Part shown: one piece after another, positions 23,356 through 37,700 of the stretch
Layout of the letters: every line of letters begins with the position of its first letter
Position numbering within the stretch: the stretch's first letter is position 1
NCBI GenBank assembly: GCA_015657535.1
Contig: JADHZB010000442.1
Span: 1 to 43,964, forward strand
Source: Nephromyces sp. MM_2019
Lineage: Eukaryota; Apicomplexa; Aconoidasida; Nephromycida
Direction: 5' to 3'
Length of the DNA stretch: 43,964 nt
Program-made: the position numbers and the translations under genes
The notes under the pieces: generated by a model
What the model saw: the letters and a program-made list of their open reading frames with translations, nothing else
Told to the model about the DNA's origin: nothing
Database searches by the model: none

Positions 23356-24163
23356 CTAAGAAATTAACCGATACTCAAAAAGTATGCGGATATATGCATG
23401 GATTCAAAGTTGGGAAAGAGCATACTCCTTTAGCTAAGGCAGGGAAATTCCCTGCTAAATACTGTGCACAACCATCATGTAAACATATGAGCATTACAAA
23501 AAAGCAGCATGATGTCAGAGTGGCATAAAAGCAGTTTCTTCCTACGATCAAATTTTATCGCGCCTGCTTGGAAAAATAAGTAGGAGAAGCTTCCTTATCG
23601 CTGGTGGTTGCCTTCTTACGTACAGATGGAAGACAGGATTTGTTTTCCCCTCGCTTAAGGTGAAGCGAAAGCCCCATTCTCCAGTGTGGCATGTAAATCC
23701 GGTTGAACAAGCATATTAAGCAATGATTTTCCTTAATTGCTGTATTTCTTAACCATTTGTGGTACCCTTCGAAGCAATTGAAAAGTTTTGTACATACAGT
23801 AGCAATGGAGACCCCTGCATTCAATGCCTTATCTAAATTTATTCCGAGTATTTTATTCAAATTAATCCCTTTATTTTTTACCAGTTGTTTCTCGAGATGA
23901 AAGCCAATTTTTTAATATTTTTCTGATGCCTTCCAGCTTGCTAACAAAAAATTCACTTTGTTTTTCTTCAAAATTTGGATTTCTCCTTAATGCGCTGCTC
24001 TTTTGGAGCTCCAAAACAAAACTCTGTTTCGCAGCGCTTTAGCGTATCTTTTTTTGTCTAGCCTTAGAGTTTAGCGGGAGCCACATATTCATTAAGAATG
24101 TCAGGGGGAAGCGCAGTGGGGATATTGGCAGGTAATGCAATATGCCTAACATTTTTTTTTTAC

Positions 24164-24445
24164 CGTAAAGTGCATTCCGGGAAGTGAAACATGTGGACCA
24201 GGCCGAGATTAGATGTAAGTATATCCGAATTGCATAAGGTAGGTGTGCCATTAGATTGATCTATTAGGACAAAGCTGAAATGCGCCGTACTGGTGTGCAT
24301 TGTGTTAAATAACTTGGCTGAGCACTTTAGAGTCACCGCATTCACACTACCTGGAAAAATACTTCGTAAAGTATGAAAAACCCCATATGTTTTGCGTCCA
24401 CCTGATATATCCCACTCCACGGCAATAATAAGACGTCTTCTCGCA
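24164..24445 (-). CDS. Possible upstream exon, beta-rich peptide
   Basis: Open minus-strand frame from a CATAG acceptor to a CG|GTAAAA donor, beginning near RRRLIIAVEWDISGGRK and ending LVHMFHFPECTLR. The alternation of hydrophobic residues suggests a beta-sandwich, which would suit the extracellular part of the EGF/PAN gene about 800 bases downstream. However, its outgoing phase (2) does not match the incoming phase of the EGF exon at 23355, so at least one exon between them would be needed. The acceptor lacks a clear pyrimidine tract. I recognise no domain. Confidence 0.25.
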
Positions 24446-27400
24446 CTATGAGTTTACGCAAAATAATTACCCTAGGAAGGCATGCGTTTCGCATACTGCC
24501 TTCACGGCACAGTCATGTTACAACCATTCCTACAAATTTCACAAATGTATTTTGTAGCAGGTTATTACTTGGGTGCTCCAATTTTGTGGTAGGCAATTTA
24601 AATCTACATTTTAAAGATTATTTTACCGTCAGTATCCCTCGTACCTAGCTAAAGGCCTTCTGAGGATGCCTGAAAGCTCCAGAAGTTTAGGAATAGGGAA
24701 TACGCTAATGAGTTTAATCCTGTGCTTCTTCAGCAAATAGGTATGCATCCGCAGATACGGTAGTTGAAGGCCATACTGCGTTTCCTTTATTGTCAGGGAC
24801 GTACGGTCGCTTTGTACGGATAAGATTACTTTAAAAGGTCTAGAACTAACGTAATACATTCTTGTGTAAAGTTACTCAACTGTAGGCGTTTTGTTATTTT
24901 TACTGGGTCAGCCCATTAGTTTACTCACTGCTCTAATGGCTAGTTTGATTCCAAGATGCTGAAAACATGAAAAAATTTTATCGTGTTTGTGTGGCAATGT
25001 GTAATTGTCCGTAAATATTATTTCTTATTCTCGAATATGCACGAAAACTGGCAGGAAGCTACACAGAAATGATTGGACTTCAGACGCATCATGGAAGTGT
25101 TATACCGTAAAGGGGCACAATCTGTTTGGATAAGTTCTAGTCTTGCAGCTAATAACCCATGTGAGCCTGCACGCAAAAAATGTACAATGTAATCCCAATG
25201 CAGGTTCCGACTGGTTTCCGCCATTCTTGTGCGAAGACTTTTGCAGCCTTCCATTTAAGCTAGTTATTGCCCGAAGTCCCCTGGTTTCAGGGGTACTGAT
25301 GCTATAACTATCTGCAATGCGCTAATTTTCAGAAGCTAAGTCAATGAAGTTACCAGCAATTAGTTGACATATTAAGTTTGTAGTGCGCAAAAAATGCTGT
25401 TAAACTAAGGCTTCATGAGGGCTTTGTTGTCACGTCTTCTAGCGTGCGAATGACACATTAACTGTATCAAGTACCTTTTTGTGGTAGGCGCCCCCCTGTC
25501 CAAGTAAAAGTAAGAGCCATAATTGATTTGTAACTTTCTAACAAATTGACGCTAGCAAAAGATAATAAATATCGCAAATATATTCGGTCATTCAATGCTT
25601 TTTGCTAACTCTCACAAGTACCGTCCCTTATGTTTCGGTGTGCTCCCTAGTTCACCAAATTCTACTATCCAAAAAAGCTGACTAGTTAGCTTTTGTGAAT
25701 GCAGGCTACTACGGGTATCCCAATTTGCAATTGTCCCTGTATACCTCGAAGAAGGCCTTAACCAAGAGTGATTGGTATTTGTAGTGTGATCATATATTTA
25801 TCCCGTACTGGGTGATGTGCTATCACTTCTTGATAGATACTCTTTGGCCTAGGGGAGTGCGCCGGAAACTATCTTTGGCGCTGCTTTACGCATTGATGCT
25901 GCAGCTAGCAAATGTATAAGCAACACCGCGCAGTCTAACACTACCTAGCGGTACCCGTAGTGGCACCAGCTTCCCATGATTGTCCTACAATACAAGCCAC
26001 TAGAGGGTTATGACTAGCTCGGAAATTACTTCAGGACCCTATGCGAGTGTGCCACTTAAGTAACAAGCCGCTTGCCACATGGTAGGTAATGAACGGTGGC
26101 CCTTCTTCATAGTACGCCTTCCAGGTGCCTCCTTATTCCCTTTTCTGCGCGAAATAGTGAGGAAATCCCTTAAGCAAGCAAAACACCACCTTCATAATAG
26201 TACCTACCATATATACAGCTTGCTTTTTAATCGCAACTATCCCAAAGTCGCACTGTAGGGTCTTCGAGAAAGTCGTGCCACAGTGCAATTTGCTGCCTTG
26301 TGGCGAATGTATTGGGTATACAGATTATTGATACTGCGAGCTGAGCCAACACTAGATTGCCTCACGTTTTTCCTTCCTACGTGGTTGTTTGTTCTTATAT
26401 ATTCACGCCATGGCTTTCAAGCTTCCTTTTCTAGGCTAATTTTTATAATAAACGTATTTTGCCGCCCAATTTGTGTACCCCGTATCCTGCGTTTCATTCC
26501 CCAAAAGTTGTGATTAGGCCGCTAAATAACTTTGTTGTATAGAATATCTACGTCCGACGCTTTAGTATTTCATGTAACTATGGTAGCAGCTCAATACAAT
26601 GTGTATGAAAACTTGAAGCTATCCCACTGGCTTGTTACGGCTTTGTAATGACACCATCTAGGCAACACAAAAGGAAGGTGAATCAGCTTTCGGTTCTTAT
26701 AATGTAGGGTTAGGCTTCAACCAACTTAAGGTAGTTATAGCTGGAGTAATGCATATGAAGCCAAAGCTGCGGAGCGAAGCATGCATCCTTAAATAATCGG
26801 TATGCAGCATTATGGCAGCAAACCTAAGGTATGCTTGCAATTAATGGCTGATTTGACTTGTGGATGAGCACAGGCTTATACGGTAGCGCGTGAAGGTACC
26901 TTCTTCATAAGCATGTTTTTCGTCGCCCATTGCTTTTTTTGAGGATATGCTAGATTGACATTTTGTAATCCCGTGGATATGTACGGTAGCACAGGAGTCT
27001 AGATTGACAGAATTCTTGAGTTACACATAACTTGTATGTGCATAAATACATCTTTGGGCCAATATCAACTGAAGCTGAGGAGACTCGACTACCAGAGCAT
27101 TGCTTTCTTATAGAAGTAGTTGACGCGTATTTAGCATGTAACGCATTCGTTTGAAAAGTGAGAACTATTTTTCAATGCATAGGTAGCGCCTTTTTCCTCT
27201 GGCAGCTAAGCGTTAAACTAGCGATTTCCTCAACACTGTAATCAACCGCGTGGGAAAATTTTGAAAGCACCTGTAGTTATGCTCGTATAGAAAAAAAAAG
27301 ACCAATGCTTACCGATCAAGGTAGAACACGCAATGCACTAATATGGTGGATTTTACGCTAAAGGGGTAGTAGCTGTGTTGTATCAACTTTAGCCAGCGAT

Positions 27401-29102
27401 TTTGAGTAACCTACCTGAAAGATTTTGTTGCGCCCAATCTACAATAACCACCCCCTTCTCAGAACACTCCACCTGCAAAATCTTACCTGACTATGACTAT
27501 TTTTCATGATTTTTTCAAGAATATACAATTAAGATGCTTGTTATATAACGTAGCTTCTGTTGGAGCAGCAGTCGCTGCTATATGTGGTAATCCGAAGTAC
27601 TCTTTATTCATTTTCACTTCACCCAGAATGTTTTTCCATGGGAAATGAGGAAATAGTGGGAACATAATAGCAAGCATGGTTTCCTCATAAATATAGCAAC
27701 CTTTACATCAAGAGTTATTGTGGTAATAAGACAACTTTCCAAAGCTATCGTGGTGATACATTTGTAATAGCTTAGAGCACCGCTAAATCTATTGTAGCGC
27801 ATACGGTAGAATCAAAAGACTCCGGCTGGAAATCACGTAGTCCCGAATAACATCAAAAGCTCAAGAGCATATTTTATTTGTCTTTAAGTGAATGCTCAGG
27901 CGCTAAAGTTTGTCGTTTAACTTGCACCGTTATATCGCGGTAGAGTATGTATTATTCACAGAAAATATTGGAACCGTGGAATCCAAGTTAAAAAGAATAA
28001 GCACAAACTTTAGCTGTTTGTGGATTATTACTTTTAGGCTGCAAGTAAATTTAAAAATTATGGAATTATTAACATTTGGAATTTTTAAGAGCAGGTGGAC
28101 CAAAAAAGTTGCGTGAGGCAATGAAATTGTTTCTTGGTAGCTTCAGCCTTTTTTTTGTTTGTAAATAATAAGGATATAGCATAACGTATGTATTACACCT
28201 CTATCAATGGTAATATTGTTCAATAAAGCGAGAGTTTGGTAGCATAGTTTTCTGCAGTATACTCAGAAATACTTAGATGAGTCAAGCAAAGAAAGGACTA
28301 TATTGGGTATGAATCATGTTCTTCTGCAGCACGTTTTGTTTAGGAAACAATGTTTTGAGTCTCTTTTGTGACACCGTCACTACCTTTGCATCAAGTGGAG
28401 AATTACACTTCGTGGCGCCTCATTCATCTGCACTTAATGACTTTGAGGTTAAATGCAACGTACCAAAAAAAAGCAGGTTTTCTAACTTTCTGTATACATG
28501 CTTCCAAGTCTAAAAATGTCCAAGGGTTCTATAGGCAGAATGACTTTGAAATTAGGTATGGTAACTTTGAGGTTATAAACCACTGTGGGTTGCAGAGAGG
28601 GCAATATAATAGGTTTCCTCCGCCTTAATATACTAGCTTCGTAGTACCAACACGTACGATCAGGGTCTACATCATCTTCTCACTGAGGATTAGTTTAGTA
28701 ACTTCCTCCAAGCAGGTTCACCTGACGCGAGGTGCAATGCTTCGCCACTGTGGGTATGTTCATTTTTTGGTATTATCTTGATGCACGCTCTTACACTTTT
28801 CTTACCCTGCTGTACAATTTTGACATATTAACTTGGTGCTGCGGGTACCCTGCTGCTTGCTCTTGAGGAAAAGATGGAAAAAATTTCCAGCTGGAGATGG
28901 CTTTGTGGCAACTAGTAATGAAGCATGAACGAATAATATATATATATATATCAGACCTTTTACTGATGTAAGTGTAGGTGGCACCTTGATGTGTCTTAGG
29001 AGTATTATAACCACTAATCTCAATGCAAATAAATCAACGTACGGTTGCTCTGCCCGCTGAGAATACCCGATTTATCACAGAAGTGGCCAATTCCAGATTA
29101 AA
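24446..29102. other. Region without a secure gene
   Basis: No recognisable family on either strand. Minus frames at 24629-24859 and 25018-25254 end in peptides (GLQLPYLR, QTDCAPLR) that recall the end of the exon at 24164, so they may be more 5' exons of the EGF/PAN gene, but I could not phase them. A + frame at 26283-26513 is hydrophobic and unplaced. A short AT dinucleotide run lies at 28936-28951. The promoter of the + gene starting at 29103 should lie at its right end. Confidence 0.4.
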
Positions 29103-32100
29103 ATGAAAGGTTGCACGGATCATCCGCGATTTCTAGTAACCAATCAGAATGATGAAACGAGCAGAAGCTCACTGTGGGACTACTATAAAAGACGGTATAT
29201 AACTGGCTCGGAATCTTCGTCCATAGGTACAATGAACGGGTACAGACCTGCCTTCCACTTGCAAGCAGGAACTATAGCTGAAGACTCTCCAGGGTGTACA
29301 GCTTCTACTGTTTCCACTCAGTCTATTTCAAAACGCTATTTTCACGGCACTTCCCATAGAGGGGCTTTTCTTGAATCCCGTTTGCACCTTTTATTACTAG
29401 CAGCCTCGCTTTGGGTGCTTCATTGCCTTTCTCATGTTACCTGGAAGCGCTCGCCACCATTATGTGCTGGCGCTACACGTGTTCCTTTAGCAGAGGACTG
29501 GCAGCAGGAAGGTGTCGCCACTCGAAATCTTGAGCAATCTCATCGAGAATTACATGGAGCTGAAAAGGACCTAAATAATGAAGATTTCCCTAGCTCTGAA
29601 CTGGGTGCACAAATTGGGTTTACAGGCAACATCTATCACGACAGCGAAGATGCTGGCAATTCCTTTTCTGTGGATACGCCTGGAGATAGGCTGAATGCCC
29701 AATCATTGCGCCATTGTAAAACATGCAATAGTCTTCCTACAGTACTGCTGGAGATGCAAGATAGCATTTGCAGGCGTGTAGTAGAAGATATTTGGTGTTC
29801 TCGGTACCATGAATTAAGAGCAACGCCCCAAGATGTTGCAGCCGGGGAAAAATCGCCGGTAAACATACTTAGCTATAAAAATTCTGGTATATCCAAGCGC
29901 TACACAGAAAATTGAGCATGTTAAGCTCCACAAAAATGAAAAGTTTCATTAAAATTGGGCATCTTTATGTGCACCGCAGCTAGCGATGTTTTGCCAACAT
30001 ATGCGTCAGCCCATAAGTCCTACGTCCTAGAGTTTAGGTTCCGTCCCGATTAATATGGGATAACCGCTACTTCCTATTCATTCCAAAGTTGTTTCAGCCT
30101 CACACCAATAATAAACTCTTTCCTTTATTCCAGAAGGAAATTGCATATCATTTATCCCAACCTAGGTATATATCTGCCCCTATGTGTAGAATCCGGTAAA
30201 ATTTCATAAAAATATTGTTCTATGCTCATCCTTCCTAGCGTTCACTAGATCAGCATTAAGTAGGGTCAAATACTACTGAAAAAATGCCATTTTTTGCACT
30301 TGAATTTCACTACGAATAAAGAAGTGATAAAATTCAGGGAAGGCTTTACTTAACTTTGAGGCAAAATCGCTCTCGCATTGTTCCTTTTATTAGGCGGAAG
30401 CTTTGACTGAGACACATCATGTGAGTCTAACTCGTGAAAGTCAGGCAAAATTCGAGAGGTTATGCCCTTCCTTCAGAAATTCAATCATTCAAGGAGCTGG
30501 AGAGAATCATTACAAAAGTGATATTATGCTAGAACAAGAAAAAAATAATGGCAGCTACAAATTAGGTGCTCCGCTGCTTGTTCTGGAGGTACATAAAACT
30601 GTTGAAGTACACCACGACCGAAAGCAGGCGACTCTCCCACCTGCCATAATTCATGTGAAGAATTCCTCAGAATCTTCGCAGAATTTTCTAAATGAAGGGT
30701 TCATGCGAGATGATAGTACTAGGTATACTAAAGAACATGGAGAGGACCTAGGAGATGAAGCACGGAATGATGTGTTTGGTCAAACAGCAGGGGAAGTTAA
30801 TTCTGATGCTTCTTGGGACAGCGGGGAATTCAATTCATCAAACGGCTCCACCACCTCTGAGGATGTAGAACATTCAATCCCTCGTCGCTATAATGAAATT
30901 GGGCAACGCAATGATGCCCGAAATTTTATAGAGAACGTAAAATTAATACCAAAATCTTTCAGACTGAGTATCGAAGTAGGTAACAAATTTTCCGACAATA
31001 TTTCCATTTGCCAACCTGGTTTGGGGCCCGAAACGCATCAAGGTATCAACCAGTCACTTGATTAAGGCATAAGTTCTTTTTTGAAGAAGCTATTCATCTT
31101 ATAGTTTTGATGCCCGTCAGAATGTGATTTATGTTATCATATGGTATTATTTAGGATAGACGTATATGCTGAAGTATCGGCGCGCATATTAAATTCAATT
31201 CGTTGCATGAAAGGCGATTGAAGTGATTGATAAGATTTTGCGAAGCCTGAAATTAATAAAACCTTGTACAAGAAAAGGAAGCACATTAGTTTCTATTTAA
31301 ATCTTCAGTTTATACGGTTTGCCTGAGCTTCTTTTCTTGGCGAAAACAAGCTTGCAATTGGTACTAACTTGCTGAGTTCCTGAAAGGGATCTTTGACAAC
31401 CCTCATACTAGCTTAAAAACTGTTTCCGAATTTAATGTTTTGACTGCTTATTTCCTACAGTGGTCAAGAAAACAAAGAGCGTAAAGAGGAAGATGCCAAA
31501 GCAAACCAATAGTCGTCAGGTAAACGGTTGAAGCCTATGATTACGTCTGATGGCGACTCCTCTATATTTGCTACAAAATGCAACTTTTTTTAATTCGAAA
31601 TGCCGTAATAATGGTCTATCTATTTATAGTCATTTCCTGAGTAACGTCTGTATTTGAAACTCCAAAACATACTTTTTTGGGAGTTTAGAGGATATTTGTG
31701 ATTTTTTCTGGAGTATATTCATTGCCTTATGTTGCGCTCCGGATAGTCGTGCATATGATGAGTAGATAGAAATTAAATCTTTGAAATGATTTCTCATTGA
31801 TTAGATCTATTACGCCAGGTTGGTTTGAAAGCGGCACTATTGGAGCGAAACATCGCATAGGTTTATGATTCATGTGATTACCTCAGTTTTATTGCTGTTT
31901 TCCAGCCTTTAAGCTAATGTTAATGCTTGCAGTTTCATCCTTTGTGGTTATGTTCGATTAAAGCCAAATTCCATTTGTATTTCTACAGTGGAGGCGTGGT
32001 ATTATCGGCAAGGTCCACAAGAAGTCAGAGGCTTCTCATGAAAAACAAAAAAATACTAACTTACAGGCTGGTGCAATAAGGGAGTTAGCAACAGCTTCTA

Positions 32101-33569
32101 CTTTTCCCCAAAAAACACATTTGGCCAGAAAAAGTCGGCCACATCCTCTCGACTTTTCCACTGCTCCACCCTCTGTGTCTGCGATTAATGCGCCGTCTTT
32201 TGTTAATGTCACCTCCACCTCGGAAGGAGATTCTATTTCGAATATTCTTTCACCTGACATGAATTCATCAACTGGCTTCTCGGAAGACCTTCCTTCCTAT
32301 GTTCGACAACAAACTGCTGCACATTCGGATATGATGCCAGCTTATCCTGCCTATCTTTCTCTTGCTTTTTCCAATGATATGCTTTCCGCTAATGTTCCTC
32401 CCAATGCTGAGCCCTCCACTGACATTCCTGCTGCAAATGTCACTCCCACAAATGGTGCGCCCGGCCCCCCTCCTGCTGGCATCGCTCCTTTTAATGTATC
32501 TCCCACTGGTATTCCTGCCACAAACAACACTCCCGTTAACGTGAATTTATCCCAAGTTCCTCTCATCAATAATCCTATCGGCGGCATAGTTCCAACAGCT
32601 GTGGCTCCCAGTGGCATTCTTCCGGCAGGCATCCCATCAGCAGTTTCTCCCACAGGCGCTCCTGTAGCTACTCCTCTTTCTACAAGCTCAGTGGTTAGTG
32701 GTCCTCCGTCAAATAATTCTCCTAATGTGGGTGCCAGTGGCAGCCCTCCAATTATTGCCAATAGCGACGGTAACTCCTTAGGTGCTGCTACTAATGTCAG
32801 CTCCTCTTCTACCACTCCCGCTACTAGCACTCCCAGCACTGCGAGCACTACAAGTACTGCCGGAACTACCAACACCGCAAGCACTGCCGAAACTACCAAC
32901 ACTGCAAGCACTCGTGGCACTCCTGCTACCCCTGGCATTCCTGGCACTCCTGCTACCCCTGGCATTCCTGGCACTCCTGCTACCCCTGGCATTCCTGGCA
33001 CTCCTGCTACCCCTGGCATTCCTGGCATTAGCCCCAATGTTGTTGCTACTAATGCCAGCAATCCTTTATCCAATGTATCTACGACTGGTGACGGCACAGT
33101 TTCCCAAGTTCCAGTAGCTAATACTCCGGGAAATGTCGGGGGTTCTTCCAACAGTAATACTAACAAAAACATATCGCCACTGAATGTAGTGAATACAGGA
33201 GTAACTGGAGCGACTACAGACGCAGGGGGCGTTTTTACCTGGCCGAAAACTATGCTTTATGGAAATGGGCTTCAAGGTTCATTAGACGGTACTCAATTAT
33301 TACCCGATGGTGCTACACCCTTGCAATTAGGTGCTGTAGACCCAGGTTCACTAAATCCTCAATATGTTGACGGATATACTGCGTTACCAAGGAATGTGGC
33401 TCCTGTAGCAAGGAATATTTATAACTCAAAACAACCCATACAAGCTTTAGATCAGAATGCTGGTTTGGTGCCTATACCCCTTCACACTGCCATTGCCAGA
33501 GGGAGTCCACTGTTTCTACCCCAATCGGCTAATCCCAAGGGAATGGTATTCAAATGCGCGAAGGCTTGA
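29103..33569 (+). CDS. Single-pass membrane protein with Ser/Thr/Pro-rich, collagen-like region
   Basis: Four exons join in phase: 29103-29858 (donor GTAAAC), 30394-31042 (acceptor TTTTATTAG, donor GTATCA), 31461-31519 (acceptor CCTACAG, donor GTAAAC) and 31989-33569 (acceptor TTCTACAG, stop TGA), giving 1014 residues. One hydrophobic segment (RLHLLLLAASLWVLHCLSHV, residues about 93-112) without a cleavable N-terminal signal suggests a signal anchor. The tiny third exon is strongly basic (KKTKSVKRKMPK). From about residue 560 the protein becomes Asn/Pro/Thr/Ser/Ala-rich and contains four exact GTPATPGIP repeats. The C-terminus is less biased and ends FKCAKA. No enzyme domain is recognised. 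A secreted or surface, heavily O-glycosylated protein is plausible but is inference. The start is the first ATG of the open frame; an upstream exon is possible. Confidence 0.8.
32916..33023 (+). repeat. Four tandem 27-base coding repeats (GTPATPGIP)
   Basis: Four consecutive 27-base units (GGCACTCCTGCTACCCCTGG plus CATTCCT) that are identical at the DNA level, inside exon 4 of the membrane-protein gene. The fifth unit starts the same way and diverges. Perfect identity implies recent expansion or homogenisation. The encoded Gly-x-Pro spacing is collagen-like but interrupted. Confidence 0.95.
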
Positions 33570-34753
33570 TTATGTAGCTAAAGCGTGCGTTATACGCTGA
33601 GAGATTGGTAGCTAGAAATCTTTAAACGATTGTGCATGTGCAAAAATACGCACGCACAATCGCATGTAGATACGTGTGATGTTACCTTTATACCAATTTC
33701 AATTCCTATCATAGTATATATGCTATTGCGCAAGCATTTATACTTTCGTGTCTGAATGTGAATCTATATGGAACATATCCACTTGAAATATGAATCGGTT
33801 TTGTTTTGATCTTGTCAGGAAGAGATTATCATGTGAGGTAGTAGCTCAGTATCAGAGGCTTAAAGAAACTAGTTTTTTTTATTTTATTTGAAGCTTAAAA
33901 AGTGTTTTCATGTTTTATTCACTTTGTAGAGCGCAGGATGTTCAATCAGCTGTACTTTTGCTTGTGGTGTGTGTAGAGTTGCACTTGTGCTTGTGCGTGT
34001 GAATTTTTTATATATGCTATGAAAGAGGTTTAGTCTAGGGTTTCTGTGACCTTTCAAGAAAATGCATCACTTAGCAGTGCTTTCTGAGAGTCATTTTCGA
34101 TTTATTTGAAATGTGCATGCACTGAATACCCTGAAAACAAGTAATTTCCAGGGTAGTAGCGGAAGCATCATGCCAGATTTACTTTTTTTTCTATATTCAG
34201 AGTCTATTACCCACAGCACGGGATATTTTGAACATAATTAGATGCTTTTCTTTTATCCTATTGTGGAGATGCAATCTATTTTCGAAAAAGTGCTTTGTCT
34301 GCTTTGAAACTTTAAGAAAAGGGGAAGAGTAGAGGAAAATATGGAAGTATATGCACGTGCAAGTTTTTTGTGTTGGCTTAGCATGCTGTCAACCTTTCTT
34401 GACTTCTTTAGCTCTTAATATTGTCAATTATGATTTTTTCATCCGCTATAATATAGCAAGGTATATGTACGGTGCGATTGCGTGTTTTTTTCAAATAGTA
34501 AGGATTAATGCATGATTTCCTTTTTTATTAGCATAAAAACATGCACACGCAGAAGCGCAATTTCTTATCCTCTGCAATTAATCCGGGGACGTTAGCTGCT
34601 TGAGACGACTGTTCTTCTATGCGTTACCATTGCATTGAAATACAAAATATTTATTAGCATCAAGTCAATAATCATACTTTACCAATACAAACAATTTCTT
34701 TCAGAAAATGTGGACAAACATTTTTTTTTCCAATTTATTCGTGTACTTTGCAG
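33570..34753. other. Intergenic or 5' intron of the next gene
   Basis: T-rich sequence with scattered TG words, like the introns of the + genes. It should hold the 5' exon(s) of the membrane protein that begins at 34754. One candidate is an ATG at 33939 giving MFNQLYFCLWC up to GTGTAG, phase 0, but it is too short to trust. Confidence 0.4.
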
Positions 34754-37700
34754 GAAGGCGAGGAGAGGAACTGTGATGCGCTGGCTTATTGGCTGCCTTC
34801 AATAATTTTTTCTACTGTATCCTTCCTATGTTTTTGTTATTGCTTTTACGCCTCCTCGGAACTTTTTAGTAAGGTAGGGAGACGGCAAAAAATTATGAGC
34901 TGAAGGGAGTCTACAATGGGTGCCACTGTGCTTTTAATAGCAGATGAATTTTTTTGAGCCGCATCAGGGGAATGCATGTGATGGATAGTCTTGATGATTA
35001 GGCTGCATTTAGATTACAAAGCGCTATAAGAAATCATGAGCAAGTCTCGCAGGAAACATGCGATATATAAGCAAGCTGGATTCTTGATTGTCGACTAAAT
35101 ATCCATGGGTAGCTTGTGCTTTGTAAGATAGATATTAGGAAACCCTTGTTTGGACTTTAGATATCTTCCAGTTACTACATTTGTAGCTCATATCGTTTTT
35201 ACTTACTCATCTACAGCGATATTTTGAGAAAAAATGGTGAAAATTATATAAGAGTCTCGCAAACTACTCTCATAGCCAGAGTATGTAGGCAGCGCTGGAA
35301 GCTGGCGCTTCCAGATAGCAGAGTGTACGGAAATGAGTACTCGAATTTACTCATGAGAGAAAAGCTATAGAATTTCTGGAAGCTTGCTGATGCCTTTCTC
35401 CCTTTTTTATATTTCCCTAATGGTGCTCCTGTGCAACCCCTTTTTGCAGGGAATCCTAGGCTACAACTTTTATTCTGGTGGAGGCCTGCACGTGATTACT
35501 TTGGCTCTCGCTGGTAAAACTGATTTCATCCTTGAAAAATGGGCTAGATGTTTGTGTTAGAACATAAGACTCAGAAATATTGTTAGGCAAGGAAATGCCA
35601 TTCATGAGATACTGTCGTTGTGCTTTGTAGAAGCGAATAAGTTTTGCGAATTGCCACTTTTATTTGGCGATTTTTTATCAAAAAAAGCAAGATAACTGCT
35701 TGATGACAACGCTTACTTCTCCATCTTTTGAAAATTGAGAAGGTAAATTGATTAAAAGTGGATGTATACCCCATGACTTTGCATCAGGAGAAAGAACGGG
35801 CTTATGGTTCCAAAAAAATAGCTTGTTTCTTGCGTAGGAAATAATCTTTTTGCTTCACTTACAAAGATCTTGCATTCTAAATTGGAATAAAATTTTTCTT
35901 TGGAAATCAGCTCCAAAAATATTCATCATATTGGAAACTTACAGTGGCCTTCCTACAGCAATCACAGTGACGGACTCGGTCATTTTGTAGTTTTGATGAA
36001 GCCTCAAGTTCTCTGCGTACTTAACATTTATTGGTTACCGATGATACAACCAACTATTATGAGCAGCATGATTTGAAGTACGCTGAACACCCATGTTTTT
36101 TGTCAGGTGCGAGCATTGGAGCCCTAGTCGGTGTTCTTAGCACGAAATGTGACTTCCTAGTAGTTTCCCTGTCAGCTGGACTTCTATCATTGTTTCCAAG
36201 CATAGTTATGATTGGGAGGCGGTGAGTAACTTTCTAATCAAGAATCTTAGTTGTAGCTAGTATTTTGTAATTACTTTAAATCAAGTAATTAAAATCCTTC
36301 TAGTATGGACTAATGCAATATCAACTTTCTTAGCCAATTTTGCCTCTAGGCAGCTATCCTCTCACTTCATTTAGCAGTTTCATCTAAGCCATATGCTATG
36401 CTACCAAGAGAAAAAAGTAAATTTTCAGAAAATTCCGTATTGGCAGTGTTACAATATCATACACTAGCAGTTTTTCGATTCCCCCCCTTGCTTAACTGGC
36501 AGAATCCGAATTGCTGTGGTATCCACAAAGAAATATTAGTATATAAGGCATGTAGTACATTTACAAGCTCCGTAGGCCTGCGAAAAGCAATTCTAAAATC
36601 TGATATTAAACATATAATGCGGCATTTATCTTGTAGATGTTGCGCAACATAACTTGAAATGTGAGCCTAAGTGAATTCACCTGTGTTATGACGAAAGTTT
36701 AAGTTTTGAATTTTTGAAAGAACCTGAGAATTGGGCTTCATTTGGAAAGATTCCAAACATGCCGAAAATCTGACAGTGTAAGGGTCGGCACATTGTTAAG
36801 AAAATTGAGTCGTTTAGCGCATGAATATGATTTGCCTCCCTAAATTTCTCCTGTTTAAAACAAAAGAAGAGTAATAACCCCTTCTTTTTGGGAAAGAGAA
36901 CAACCGTTACTGTAAAGTTTAGTATGTGTATATGCTAAAAAATGAGAATTTTTCTTTCAAAAATCATAGCTAAATTTGAAGCCCAGGTACGGTTCTTTGC
37001 ATATCATCGAATTAAACCATAAACGAGGCTAATTAGTGGAGGATGCTTGCTGATGTTTAATATGCTTCCGTAACTTTACTAGCTGCCAGTATATGAAAAC
37101 CTTTCGGTAGGTTGTGGTTGTTTCTATGCCCGCCACTGACGATAGGCGCATTGCTAATAGTGGTGACTTGAGACTGTCAGTTTCATGTTTGCTTTCATTA
37201 TAGAGGAGCCATACTCGGTTCAGTCGGCGGTCTTATAAGCGGAGGAAGCATTGGACTTCTCGCCAATTGGTCACTTTGGTCTTTTTGCGGTAGGAAATTA
37301 ATATCTTAACTTTTTCTTTACGTTAGCCTGCCTGATTTTTGAAAATCTAAAGATGTGCATTCTACCTTTCGCATGAATGCCGGAATTTTCGTGTTACCTG
37401 CGTATAAATTTAATCATTCCGAGAGAGTTTATACGTTTCTGGGCTTTTTTGCATTATTCCTGACGTTTTAGTAATTGGCGCGACCATCAAAGCAATTCTT
37501 TTGCCAAAGGGCGTTTTCGAGGTTCTTGCAACGTCTTTTACACGCAAACCTCTCATAGTAGACTGTAGTATCTCTGAGGTTGCTTGCAAAACATGAAACT
37601 CTACTATATGCCCTTCATTGTTTAGTATGCCAAAGCTGCCCGAGTCATGACTGCGGAACAAAACCCTGAAAGTTGCAAGCTTCTTCAGTTGCGAAATATT

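Noticed and set aside
32351..33172. 273-codon minus-strand frame rich in Val/Leu/Gly
   Set aside because: It is the antisense of the Thr/Pro/Ala-rich exon; biased codons on one strand create long open frames on the other.
37440..37590. + strand peptide in an intron recalling a hydroxyacid dehydrogenase
   Set aside because: Only loose similarity, no NAD-binding motif, and it lies within an intron of a well-phased gene.
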